40,229 nt of DNA from the NCBI RefSeq assembly GCF_900104335.1, contig NZ_FMXT01000017.1:1-40229 (forward strand). The letters run 5' to 3'. Every line of letters starts with the position of its first letter. The first letter of the stretch is position 1. A model generated the notes under the pieces. The model saw nothing but the letters and a program-made list of their open reading frames with translations, ran no database searches and was not told the origin of the DNA. Shown here piece after piece: positions 15,033-22,955 of the stretch. Made by a program: the position numbers and the translations under genes. The stretch comes from Pseudobutyrivibrio sp. YE44 (GTDB lineage: Bacteria > Bacillota > Clostridia > Lachnospirales > Lachnospiraceae).

Positions 15033-15107
15033 TTCAAATCCCAATATGTTGTGGTAGAATTTATATTAAGTATATATAAACTAGGTGAACTATAGGTAGC
15101 ACCTTAG
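15033..15107 (+). promoter_or_regulatory. thyA promoter and leader hairpin
   Basis: An extended -10 element TGGTAGAAT ends at 15060 with a weak -35 TTCAAA (15033-15038). In the leader CTAGGTG (15081-15087) pairs with CACCTTAG (15100-15107, one bulged T), ending just before the ribosome binding site AAGGAG. Confidence 0.45.
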
Positions 15108-15124
15108 AAGGAGATAATGATTAT

Positions 15125-15976
15125 ATGAGCAAAGCAGATGTAATCTTTAAGGAAATGTGCCGCGACATTCTTGAAAATGGCACAGATACAAAGGATGAAA
15201 TCGTTCGTCCAATATGGGAAGACACTGGAGAAAAGGCCTACACTATCAAGCAGTTTGGTGTGGTTAACAAATATGATTTAAGAGAAGAGTTTCCAGCTCT
15301 CACTCTTAGAAAAACAGCTCTTAAGACAGCTATGGATGAAATCCTTTGGATTTACCAGCGTAAGTCTAACAATATCAAAGATTTGAAGGGACATATCTGG
15401 GATGAATGGGCAGATGAAGAAGGCTCAATCGGAACAGCTTATGGCTATGTTGTTGGAGAAAAGTTCGAGTTTAAGGGCGAAATGATTGATCAGATGGACT
15501 ATGTTCTTAAGCAGCTTAAGGAGACACCTTATTCAAGACGAATTATGACAAACCTTTATCAGTTCCATGATTTGGCTACAGGTCATCTTGATCCATGCTG
15601 CTACTCAGCTACCTACAATGTCACAAAGGATAAAAACTCTGACAAGCTTGTTCTTAACATGGTGCTTAACCAGCGTTCACAGGATGTGCTTGCAGCTAAC
15701 AACTGGAACGTGTGCCAGTATGCAATCCTTCTTATGATGGTGGCCCAGGTTAACGATATGATTCCAGGTCAGTTGATTCATGTTATTGCAGATGCTCACA
15801 TCTACGACAGACATGTGGATGCTATTATGGAACTCCTTAGCAGACCAGAGCTTCCAGCACCAAAGGTTCACTTGAACCCTAACGTAAAGAATTTCTACGA
15901 CTTCACCACAGACGACCTCATCGTAGAAGGTTACGAAGCTGGCGAGCAAATACGTAATATTCCTATTGCTGTTTAA
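15125..15976 (+). CDS. thyA: Thymidylate synthase
   Basis: The 283-residue enzyme methylates dUMP to dTMP with methylenetetrahydrofolate, releasing dihydrofolate. The catalytic Cys is C158 in GHLDPCCYSATY. The usual motif is PCH, and the His is replaced by Cys159 here. Other conserved parts are present: TPYSRRIMTNLY, LNQRSQDVLAANNWNVCQYA (dUMP binding) and HVIADAHIYDRHVD. AAGGAG eleven bases upstream supports the ATG. dfrA follows, so the dihydrofolate made here can be recycled by the next gene product. The 148-bp gap between them is a nested RNA-like structure. Confidence 0.95.
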   Translation: MSKADVIFKEMCRDILENGTDTKDEIVRPIWEDTGEKAYTIKQFGVVNKYDLREEFPALTLRKTALKTAMDEILWIYQRKSNNIKDLKGHIWDEWADEEGSIGTAYGYVVGEKFEFKGEMIDQMDYVLKQLKETPYSRRIMTNLYQFHDLATGHLDPCCYSATYNVTKDKNSDKLVLNMVLNQRSQDVLAANNWNVCQYAILLMMVAQVNDMIPGQLIHVIADAHIYDRHVDAIMELLSRPELPAPKVHLNPNVKNFYDFTTDDLIVEGYEAGEQIRNIPIAV

Positions 15977-16119
15977 AATCAGCAAAATATATTTGGTAAG
16001 CGCGAGCAGGAAGGTTCCATGCAAGCTAGGAAGGAACCCTGAAAGGGGAGGTTGCCTAGCGCAGTATGGAAGGTGGCCTGCGGGAGCATGAAAAATTAAA
16101 GATGCTGATTTTAAGGAGG
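15973..16119 (+). ncRNA. Candidate structured RNA between thyA and dfrA
   Basis: Five helices nest without conflict. TTAAAATCAGCA (15973-15984) pairs with TGCTGATTTTAA (16103-16114). GCAGG (16006-16010) pairs with CCTGC (16077-16081). TTCCAT (16015-16020) pairs with ATGGAA (16066-16071). GCTAGG (16025-16030) pairs with CCTAGC (16055-16060). CCCT (16037-16040) pairs with GGGG (16045-16048) around a GAAA tetraloop. The internal loops are purine-rich (AAGG/GGTGG, AAGGAA/AGGTTG). The outer helix includes the thyA stop codon and the first AA of the dfrA ribosome binding site AAGGAGG (16113-16119). I do not recognise a known class; a folate-linked cis element or a mobile hairpin are both possible. 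Confidence 0.55.
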
Positions 16120-16124
16120 AATAA

Positions 16125-16610
16125 ATGAATTTAATTGTTGCGGTAGATAGAAACTGGGCTATAGGCAAGGACAACAAGCTTCTTGTTAGCATCCCAGATG
16201 ATATGAAGTTTTTCCGTGAGACCACCACTGGTAAGGTGGTTGTCATGGGCAGAAAGACACTTGAGAGCTTCCCAAATGGAAAGCCGCTGAAGAATCGTGT
16301 GAACATCGTTCTTACAAGAGACCCTAACTACACTGTTAAGGATGCAATTATTGTTCACTCAAAGGAAGAGCTTGATAAAGAATTAGAAAAATACAACACT
16401 GACGACATTTACGTCATCGGTGGAGAAAGCATCTATAGAATGCTCCTTGACGATTGCAATCGTGCTTTCGTCACCTACGTGGATTATTCCTACGATGCAG
16501 ATACATATTTTCCAAATCTGGACGAAAAGCCAGAATGGAAAATGGTGGAGGAATCAGAAGAACAGACATATTACGATATAGAGTTTTATTTCAGAGCATA
16601 TATTAAATAG
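16125..16610 (+). CDS. dfrA: Dihydrofolate reductase
   Basis: The 161-residue enzyme reduces dihydrofolate to tetrahydrofolate with NADPH. Family motifs are in order: AVDRNWAIGKDNKLL (about 5-19), PDDMKFFRETT with the substrate-binding acidic residue, VVVMGRKTLESFP, and the NADPH-loop IYVIGGESIYRMLL near 97-110. The length is standard. AAGGAGG five bases before the ATG is a strong ribosome binding site, but its first two bases lie in the outer helix of the upstream structure, so translation could be modulated. The gene works in one cycle with thyA. Confidence 0.95.
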   Translation: MNLIVAVDRNWAIGKDNKLLVSIPDDMKFFRETTTGKVVVMGRKTLESFPNGKPLKNRVNIVLTRDPNYTVKDAIIVHSKEELDKELEKYNTDDIYVIGGESIYRMLLDDCNRAFVTYVDYSYDADTYFPNLDEKPEWKMVEESEEQTYYDIEFYFRAYIK

Positions 16611-16625
16611 TTATTTTTATAGAGT

Positions 16626-16657
16626 CTTGCGGGCCTTGTCCTTTAGGGGCCAGCAAG
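16626..16657 (+). terminator. Hairpin between dfrA and ilvB
   Basis: CTTGC (16626-16630) pairs with GCAAG (16653-16657), and GGCC pairs with GGCC inside. No U-tract follows, so it may be a leader element of ilvB or a weak terminator. T-box consensus elements were looked for and not found. Confidence 0.35.
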
Positions 16658-16712
16658 AAGTCATGACCTTTTAGCAACCGGTAACTAGCACTTTACATGA
16701 GGACATAAAACT

Positions 16713-18404
16713 ATGGCATTAAATATTACAGGACGAAAGTTATTTGTTAAGGCATTAAAGGAAGAGGGCGTTGATACAATATTTGCATACCCAGGCGGTA
16801 TGATTACAGATATTATTGACGAGCTTTATAAGACTGAGGGAATCAGAGTTATCCTTGGTCGCCATGAGCAAGCCCTAGTTCACGAGGCGGAAGGGTACGC
16901 CCGTGCCACTGGAAAAACAGCTGTCGTTCTTGTGACCTCAGGTCCAGGTGCTACAAACACAATTACAGGTATTGCTGATGCTTATTATGACAGCATTCCT
17001 ATGGTGATTTTCACTGGTCAGGTGCCACTTCATCTCATTGGAAATGATGCTTTCCAGGAGGTGGATATTGTGGGAATGACACGTTCTATCACAAAGTTCG
17101 GTGTGACAGTACGAGAACGTGAGGATTTAGGAAAGCTTATTAAAATGGGATTCCAGGTTGCTTCCACAGGAAAGCCTGGCCCAGTTCTTATTGATATTCC
17201 AAAGGATATTCAGGTTATCCCGGGTTCTCCGGACTACCCGGATCATGTGGACATTCGTGGATATCATCCAAATGAAACCGTACATATTGGCCAGCTTAAA
17301 AAGGCATACAGATTGCTTAAGAATGCAAAGAGACCTTTGATTTTGGCAGGTGGTGGCGTTCGTATTTCAGGCGCCCAGAAGGAGCTCTTTGATTTTGCCA
17401 CAAAGATGAACATCCCTGTTACCACAACAGTTATGGGCAAGGGTGTTATGCCAGAGGATAGCCAGCTTTACATAGGCAACTGCGGTATGCACGGACGTTT
17501 CGCAGCTAATAAGGCTGTCACGGAATGTGATTTGCTGTTTTCTATTGGTACACGTTTTAACGATAGAATCACAGGCGACTTGGAGAAGTTTGCGCCAAAG
17601 GCACAGATTGTTCATGTGGATATTGCTTCCGCTTCCATTTCCAGAAACGTTGTGGTAGATGTGCCAGTCACTGCAGATGCAAAGATAGCTCTGGAAAGAT
17701 TGGTAGAATACGCTGAGCCTATGGATACAGGAAAGTGGCTTTCTACTATTGAAGGATGGGAGAAAGAACATCCATTATCTATGCCAAATAGTAAGATTGG
17801 AGTTTGTCCACAGGTTATTTGTGAGGGTATTAATCAAGTGTTCCCTGATGCAAATATTGTTACAGATGTGGGCCAGCATCAGATGTGGGCCAGCCAGTTT
17901 ATAAAGCTTAACAAGGGGCAGGAGTTCATTACCTCTGGTGGTCTTGGTACTATGGGCTTTGGCTTCCCAGCTGCCCTCGGTGCAGCAGTAGGAAATCCTA
18001 AGAAGCCAGTGGTACTTGTTACAGGTGACGGAGGTTTCCAAATGAACATGCAGGAAATGGCCACCGCAATGACTGAGAAAATTCCAGTTGTTATATGCTT
18101 ATTTAATAATTCGAATCTTGGCATGGTTCGTCAGATGCAGCAGCTTTTCTATGGCAAGCGCTATGAAATCACAGATTTATCTGCAGAAGATGGCAGCTAT
18201 TACCCTGATTTTATGAAGTGGGCTGAAGGCTACAATTGTAAGGCAATTCGAGTTACAGAAGCCTCACAGGTTGTCTCTGCACTTGAGACAGCTCGTTCAA
18301 ACGACAACGGTCCAACGTTAATTGAATTTATAGTTTCGCCAGATGATTTGGTACTTCCAATGGTTAAGGGAGGTACTCCTCTCAGTGATATGATTCTTAA
18401 ATAA
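16713..18404 (+). CDS. ilvB: Acetolactate synthase, catalytic subunit
   Basis: The 563-residue enzyme condenses two pyruvates, or pyruvate and 2-oxobutyrate, at the start of branched-chain amino-acid synthesis. The catalytic Glu lies in GRHEQALVHEAEGYARATG, the FAD/beta-domain region is seen in the middle, and thiamine diphosphate is bound by the GDGGF...FNNSNLG motif near residues 435-470. GAGGA precedes the ATG by nine bases. The regulatory subunit follows 45 bases later, so both are made together and assemble in the cytoplasm. The FAD-containing, anabolic type is indicated by the adjacent small subunit gene. Confidence 0.95.
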   Translation: MALNITGRKLFVKALKEEGVDTIFAYPGGMITDIIDELYKTEGIRVILGRHEQALVHEAEGYARATGKTAVVLVTSGPGATNTITGIADAYYDSIPMVIFTGQVPLHLIGNDAFQEVDIVGMTRSITKFGVTVREREDLGKLIKMGFQVASTGKPGPVLIDIPKDIQVIPGSPDYPDHVDIRGYHPNETVHIGQLKKAYRLLKNAKRPLILAGGGVRISGAQKELFDFATKMNIPVTTTVMGKGVMPEDSQLYIGNCGMHGRFAANKAVTECDLLFSIGTRFNDRITGDLEKFAPKAQIVHVDIASASISRNVVVDVPVTADAKIALERLVEYAEPMDTGKWLSTIEGWEKEHPLSMPNSKIGVCPQVICEGINQVFPDANIVTDVGQHQMWASQFIKLNKGQEFITSGGLGTMGFGFPAALGAAVGNPKKPVVLVTGDGGFQMNMQEMATAMTEKIPVVICLFNNSNLGMVRQMQQLFYGKRYEITDLSAEDGSYYPDFMKWAEGYNCKAIRVTEASQVVSALETARSNDNGPTLIEFIVSPDDLVLPMVKGGTPLSDMILK

Positions 18405-18449
18405 TTGGATTGTAACTGTGAATTGACGAGATTGCATGAGGTAAATGAC

Positions 18450-18968
18450 ATGGAAAAAATGAAAAATAGATGGATTGCTTTATATGTTGAAAATCAGGTT
18501 GGTGTTTTGGCAAAGGTTTCTGGATTGTTCTCAGCTAAATCCTACAACCTTCAAACCCTTACAGTTGGCACCACTGAGCATGAGGATGTTTCCAGAATGA
18601 CCATTTCAGTTAAGGCTGATGATGTGACTTTTGAACAGATTAAAAAACAGTTAAATGCAATGGTTGAGGTTATTAAGGTGATAGATCTTACAACCATTCC
18701 AATCCATATGAAAGAGATTTTATACGCAACTGTTCGCGGATTGGATTCCGTAGGCAAAACAGAGGCCTTTCAGATTGCCGAGGTTTTTGACAGAGGCGGT
18801 AGCGTGAAAATATGCGATATAGGTGAGGATACAGTTTTATTTGAGTGTACCCTTACTGAAAATAAAAATAATGAGCTGATATCTCTTCTTAAATCACAAT
18901 TTAAGAAAGTGCAGATTGTCCGCGGGGGCGCAGTTGCAATCGAAGCTATCAGCAGAACTAACAGGTAG
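18450..18968 (+). CDS. ilvN: Acetolactate synthase, regulatory small subunit
   Basis: The 172-residue protein has an N-terminal ACT domain (NRWIALYVENQVGVLAKVSGLFSAKSYN) that binds valine for feedback inhibition, followed by the ALS_ss C-terminal domain (VFDRGGSVKICDIGEDTVLFECT). The frame is open from a TTG at 18405 but the ATG at 18450 follows GAGG by eight bases and matches the usual N-terminus, so I use it. It forms an operon with the catalytic subunit gene; the next gene starts only eight bases after its stop. Confidence 0.93.
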   Translation: MEKMKNRWIALYVENQVGVLAKVSGLFSAKSYNLQTLTVGTTEHEDVSRMTISVKADDVTFEQIKKQLNAMVEVIKVIDLTTIPIHMKEILYATVRGLDSVGKTEAFQIAEVFDRGGSVKICDIGEDTVLFECTLTENKNNELISLLKSQFKKVQIVRGGAVAIEAISRTNR

Positions 18969-18976
18969 GACAGATA

Positions 18977-20212
18977 ATGGGGGAACGATTAAAAAAGCAT
19001 CTTAGAGCATGCTTGGTGATGGTTCTGATTTTTAGTTTGTGCACCTGCACCTATGTGCAGGCTTCCCAGTCGGAGGTGGATAGACTAAAAGAAGAATCGA
19101 AAAATGCATCCCAAGCGGTAGATGATATTAATAGCAAAAAGAAAGAGGCGGAAGACTCTAAGAATAAGCTGGAAAGTCAGGCTAGTGATTTATCTGGCCA
19201 GATTAATAGTTTAAACAATCAAATTTCAACAGTCACTGGTGAAATCACCCAGGCTGAAGAGGATATTGCAGCTACAGAGGCAGATATAGAAACCTTGAAC
19301 GGTGAAATATCGGATATAGAGACTTCTCTGGATACACAAAAAGAAGCCATGAAGCTTCGTATCAAATATATGTACGAAAACAAATCTACAAACACTTTGG
19401 TAAACTTTTTGGAGTGTGGCTCAATATCAGAGTTTTTGCAACGCCTAGAATACATGGCGCAGATTACCACTTATGATAAGGATGCTGTAAAAAAATACAA
19501 AGAAACTCAGGATGATTTAACTGAAAAGAAAGGCGATGTAGAGACTAAGAATGCAGAGCTTTCTGCTTACAAAACCAATCTGGCTACAAAGAAGTCAGAA
19601 CTTGGTACTCTTGTTGGAAGTACCACTTCAGCTCTTGATACCACTAATTCACAGATTGCAGATACAAATGCAATGCTAGAGCAACTAGAAAAACAGCTGG
19701 AGGATGCAAAGGCTTACGAGAAACGAATTCAAAAGCAATATATGGATGCTCAGCTTGCTCTGTCACAAAAGCTTGCCGGTGAGCATGGCGGATACTCCGG
19801 TGGATACAGCACCACTGATGAAGAGACGTTACTTTTGGCAGCGCTGATTCAAGCTGAGGCTGACAATCAGGGGGCAGATGGAAGGCTTGCTGTAGGTTCT
19901 GTTGTTATGAACCGTGTGGCTAGCTCGAAATTCCCTAACACAGTTTCAGGCGTTATTTATTCACCAGGACAGTTCGCACCCGTAACCTCCGGGCGAGTGG
20001 CTCTGATTCTTGCCAACGGACCTAACAGTGGTTGTCAATATGCGGCTGCCCAAGCCATAGCGGGAAACACCAACACAGATGCCTTATTCTTCTTCACAGT
20101 TTCCTATGCCCAGAATCTTCATGATAGACAGGTGGCAGAAGGAAAAGAAGGCTTCCTAGATAGAACAGAGGGCACAATTATAAATGCCCATTATTTCTAC
20201 AACTACAAGTAG
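18977..20212 (+). CDS. Secreted coiled-coil cell-wall hydrolase (PcsB-like N-terminus, SleB-type C-terminus)
   Basis: The 411-residue protein has a signal peptide (about 1-29) and a long coiled coil (about 31-265) made of Gln/Glu/Asp/Leu heptads, as in PcsB/CwlO-type envelope proteins. A Gly-rich linker (GEHGGYSGGYS) leads to a C-terminal Hydrolase_2/SleB domain (about 285-411): LLAALIQAEADNQGADGRLAVGSVVMNRV carries the conserved catalytic-type Glu and Asn-Arg. Such enzymes cut peptidoglycan glycan strands; here it is more likely used in growth or division than in spore germination, because of the PcsB-like regulator part. The coiled coil suggests control by FtsEX, which is inferred. Confidence 0.88.
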   Translation: MGERLKKHLRACLVMVLIFSLCTCTYVQASQSEVDRLKEESKNASQAVDDINSKKKEAEDSKNKLESQASDLSGQINSLNNQISTVTGEITQAEEDIAATEADIETLNGEISDIETSLDTQKEAMKLRIKYMYENKSTNTLVNFLECGSISEFLQRLEYMAQITTYDKDAVKKYKETQDDLTEKKGDVETKNAELSAYKTNLATKKSELGTLVGSTTSALDTTNSQIADTNAMLEQLEKQLEDAKAYEKRIQKQYMDAQLALSQKLAGEHGGYSGGYSTTDEETLLLAALIQAEADNQGADGRLAVGSVVMNRVASSKFPNTVSGVIYSPGQFAPVTSGRVALILANGPNSGCQYAAAQAIAGNTNTDALFFFTVSYAQNLHDRQVAEGKEGFLDRTEGTIINAHYFYNYK

Positions 20213-20221
20213 AGCAAATCA

Positions 20222-20250
20222 TTGCTAATATATGGTAAATAGGCTAGAAT
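20222..20250 (+). promoter_or_regulatory. Probable deoD promoter
   Basis: TTGCTA (20222-20227), 17-bp spacer, TAGAAT (20245-20250), in the gap between the hydrolase gene and deoD. Confidence 0.5.
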
Positions 20251-20305
20251 AAGACTCTAGCTGTAAAATAGAATTACAAATTAATTTTTATAAGGAGGTA
20301 GCATT

Positions 20306-21022
20306 ATGGCAACACCACATAACGAGGCGAATAAAGGGGATTTTGCAAAGACAGTTCTCATGCCTGGAGATCCACTCCGTGCGAAGTTTGTTGCTGATAA
20401 TTTCTTAGAGGACGTAAAGTGTGTTAACACAGTTAGAAATTGTCTTGGCTTCACTGGAAAGTATAAGGGAGTGCCTGTTTCAGTTATGGCAAGTGGTATG
20501 GGTATGCCTTCAATCGGTATCTACTCATACGAGCTTTTTGAGTTCTATGATGTTGAAAATATTATCAGAATCGGTTCAGCAGGAAGCTACACAGACAAGC
20601 TTAACGTGCTTGATGTAGTTATTTCAGAGAGTGCATACTCTGACAGTACATTTGCAAAGTACACAAATGGAGTAGAGGAGAAGACACTTTACCCTAGCAA
20701 GAAGATTAATGATATCGCTATTGCAAAGGCTAAGGAGCTTGGCATTGATGCAAAGGTTGCAAAGGTTCACTCAGCAGATCAGTTCTACACAGCACCAGAG
20801 ATGGGTGGCTGGAAAGCTGTTAAGGAGCGTTGCGGTTGCGATTGTGTAGAGATGGAAAGCTTTGCTCTTTTCAACAACGCAAACATGCTTGGAAAGAATG
20901 CAACATGTATGCTTACAATTTCTGACTCTTTCGTTACAGCAGAGGAGATTCCAGCAGAGGAGCGTCAGAAGTCATTTACAGAGATGATGAAGCTTGCTCT
21001 TGAGACAGCAATTGTACTTTAA
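20306..21022 (+). CDS. deoD: Purine nucleoside phosphorylase, DeoD (NP-I) type
   Basis: The 238-residue enzyme splits purine nucleosides with phosphate to base and (deoxy)ribose 1-phosphate. It shows the hexameric DeoD family signature: TPHNEANKGDFAKTVLMPGDPLRAKF, then GMGMPSIGIYSYELF, RIGSAGSY, the MESFALF loop with the substrate-binding Glu and ISDSFVT with the conserved Asp. AAGGAGG seven bases before the ATG and its own promoter and terminator make it a single-gene unit. Role: purine salvage. Confidence 0.95.
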   Translation: MATPHNEANKGDFAKTVLMPGDPLRAKFVADNFLEDVKCVNTVRNCLGFTGKYKGVPVSVMASGMGMPSIGIYSYELFEFYDVENIIRIGSAGSYTDKLNVLDVVISESAYSDSTFAKYTNGVEEKTLYPSKKINDIAIAKAKELGIDAKVAKVHSADQFYTAPEMGGWKAVKERCGCDCVEMESFALFNNANMLGKNATCMLTISDSFVTAEEIPAEERQKSFTEMMKLALETAIVL

Positions 21023-21047
21023 TAATTGATTATTACTATAATATAAG

Positions 21048-21086
21048 TAGGACACCGGCCATTGGGATTACGGTGTCCTATTTTTA
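21048..21086 (+). terminator. deoD terminator
   Basis: TAGGACACCG (21048-21057) pairs perfectly with CGGTGTCCTA (21071-21080), followed by TTTTTAT. Confidence 0.92.
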
Positions 21087-21150
21087 TAGTGGTAATTTTG
21101 AAATACCATGTGCGAATTTAATATGAATTTTCATATGTATAGACACAATT

Positions 21151-21186
21151 TGGAAACCGGGTGAATATGCCCTGGTTTCCATTTTT
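21151..21186 (+). terminator. Second terminator about 100 bp after deoD
   Basis: TGGAAACCGGG (21151-21161) pairs with CCCTGGTTTCCA (21170-21181, one bulged T), followed by TTTTT. It may be a backup, or end a short transcript starting between the two hairpins. Confidence 0.75.
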
Positions 21187-21303
21187 ACGGAAAATCAAGG
21201 TTTTTTGATAATTTTTTAACAAGCGGAATTAGAGAATTGACAAAACCTAAAAAGAATATTCAGAAAACTTACATCTAAGCACCTTTTCTGACAAAAATTT
21301 TAT

Positions 21304-21332
21304 TTGAAATCTAAGGCTATATATGGTAACAT
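21304..21332 (+). promoter_or_regulatory. Promoter candidate of the butyrate operon
   Basis: TTGAAA (21304-21309), 17-bp spacer, TAACAT (21327-21332) with an upstream TGG as an extended -10. This would give a leader of about 180 nt before thl. The rest of the gap 21187-21517 is AT-rich and holds no ORF. A GTTAA-AAAA-TTAAC hairpin lies near 21379-21392. Confidence 0.5.
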
Positions 21333-21397
21333 TTTCACATCGGCGGCGTACTGAGGTTTATTTTTTTTAGCCTGGTTCGTTAAAAAATTAACAGTTT

Positions 21398-21411
21398 AGA
21401 AAGCGCTTTTT
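21398..21411 (+). promoter_or_regulatory. cre-like (CcpA) site in the butyrate operon leader
   Basis: AGAAAGCGCTTTTT matches 11 of 14 positions of the palindromic cre form TGAAAGCGCTTTCA. It lies about 65 bp downstream of the candidate -10. Binding is inferred only. Confidence 0.35.
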
Positions 21412-21517
21412 ATAGCATATTGCACAAACAGTTAGTTGAAATGCGGGCTTGCTTTAATAAAAGTAACTTATATAACGCCAAAAACAAAAAAGTATTTCTT
21501 AAAAAGGAGAAAGAAAC

Positions 21518-22720
21518 ATGGGAAAAAAAGTAGTTATTGCTAGCGCATGTAGAACAGCTATCGGTACTATGGGTGGTTCACTTAGCTCAACTCCAGCAGC
21601 TGATTTAGGTGCCATCGTAATCAAGGAAGCAGTAAAGAGAGCAGGAATCAAGCCTGAGGATGTTGATCACGTATACATGGGATGCGTTATCCAGGCAGGT
21701 CTTGGACAGAACGTAGCTCGTCAGGCTACATTAAAGGCTGGTCTTCCAAACGAAGTTACAGCAGTTACAACAAACGTTGTTTGTGGTTCTGGTCTTAACT
21801 GTGTTAACCAGGCAGCTCAGATGATCATCGCTGGTGATGCTGATGTAGTTGTAGCTGGTGGTATGGAAAACATGTCATTAGCTCCATTCGCACTTCCAAA
21901 CGGACGTTATGGTTATAGAATGACATGGCCATCAAACAGCCAGGGTGCTTTAGTTGATACAATGGTTAAGGATGCTCTTTGGGATGCATACAATGACTAT
22001 CACATGATCAAGACAGCTGATAACGTAGCTGAGCAGTGGAAGCTTACAAGAGAAGAGCTTGATGAGTTCGCAGTTGCTTCTCAGAACAAGGCTTGTGCAG
22101 CTATCGAAGCTGGCGCATTCAAGGACGAAATCGTTCCTGTAGAAATCAAGAAGAAGAAGGAGACAATCCTTTTCGATACAGACGAAGGCCCAAGACCTGG
22201 TACAACAATCGAAGGTCTTGCTAAGCTTAAGGCTCTTTATCCAGACGGAGTTGTTACAGCTGGTAACGCTTCAGGTATCAACGATGGTGCAGCTGCACTT
22301 GTTGTTATGTCTGAGGAGAAGGCTAAGGAACTTGGTGTTAAGCCACTCGTTACATTCGTAGCTGGTGCACTTGGCGGATGTGCTCCTGAAATCATGGGTG
22401 TTGGTCCTGTTCCAGCAACAAAGAAGGCTCTTGCTAAGGCTGGTCTTACAATCGAAGATCTTGATGTATACGAGGCTAACGAGGCATTCGCAGCACAGTC
22501 TGTTGCAGTTGGTAAGGAGCTTGGCTTCGACCTTAACAAGCTCAATCCAAACGGTGGTGCTATCGCACTTGGTCACCCAGTTGGAGCTTCAGGTGCTCGT
22601 ATCCTTGTAACACTTATCTACGATATGATTCACAACCCAGAGTACAAGAAGGGGCTTGCTACACTCTGCATCGGTGGTGGTATGGGATGTGCTACAATCG
22701 TTGAGAAGTACGAAGGCTAA
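21518..22720 (+). CDS. thlA: Acetyl-CoA acetyltransferase (thiolase)
   Basis: The 400-residue enzyme condenses two acetyl-CoA to acetoacetyl-CoA, the first step of butyrate formation. Active-site parts are clear: the nucleophile Cys in [16 protein letters not shown] (near residue 90), [11 protein letters not shown], the NEAFAAQS motif, [16 protein letters not shown] with the catalytic His, and [13 protein letters not shown] with the second Cys. Codon use is narrow (AAG, GTT, CTT, ACA preferred), typical of a very highly expressed gene and shared by the next four genes. AAAGGAG precedes the ATG. A gap of 235 bp with a large hairpin separates it from hbd. Confidence 0.96.
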   Translation: MGKKVVIASACRTAIGTMGGSLSSTPAADLGAIVIKEAVKRAGIKPEDVDHVYMGCVIQAGLGQNVARQATLKAGLPNEVTAVTTNVVCGSGLNCVNQAAQMIIAGDADVVVAGGMENMSLAPFALPNGRYGYRMTWPSNSQGALVDTMVKDALWDAYNDYHMIKTADNVAEQWKLTREELDEFAVASQNKACAAIEAGAFKDEIVPVEIKKKKETILFDTDEGPRPGTTIEGLAKLKALYPDGVVTAGNASGINDGAAALVVMSEEKAKELGVKPLVTFVAGALGGCAPEIMGVGPVPATKKALAKAGLTIEDLDVYEANEAFAAQSVAVGKELGFDLNKLNPNGGAIALGHPVGASGARILVTLIYDMIHNPEYKKGLATLCIGGGMGCATIVEKYEG

Positions 22721-22789
22721 TTCTTCGTTAAGACAATAAGACTACTTATTAGTAGTTTCTATTATTCAAAAGTTAAAAATTTTAAGTGA

Positions 22790-22927
22790 GCTTTAGATAG
22801 TTATGTAGGTTCAAATAACCTGTAGGTGACAAGCTCTAATATTTCTTTAGCGAGACGTGCTGTCGAGCGGAGAAATCATTAGGCTTGTCACTGTAACAGG
22901 TGAGAGAACAGATGGATTATCTAAAGC
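22790..22927 (+). other. Long nested hairpin between thl and hbd
   Basis: Pairings nest from outside in: GCTTTAGATA (22790-22799) with TATCTAAAGC (22918-22927); GTTC (22809) with GAAC (22906); ACCTGT (22818-22823) with ACAGGT (22896-22901); GTGACAAGC (22826-22834) with GCTTGTCAC (22883-22891); CTAAT (22836-22840) with ATTAG (22878-22882); ATTTCT (22841-22846) with AGAAAT (22871-22876). The loop is 24 nt. It ends about 15 bases before the hbd ribosome binding site. The inner part resembles the mrp-ppi hairpin at 32791-32877. Confidence 0.6.
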
Positions 22928-22955
22928 GGACTAAATTATCCAGGAGGAATAAAAA

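Noticed and set aside
16611-16712. T-box leader before ilvB
   Set aside because: No AGGGTGGNACCGCG-like antiterminator element and no specifier stem could be found in the 100-base gap.
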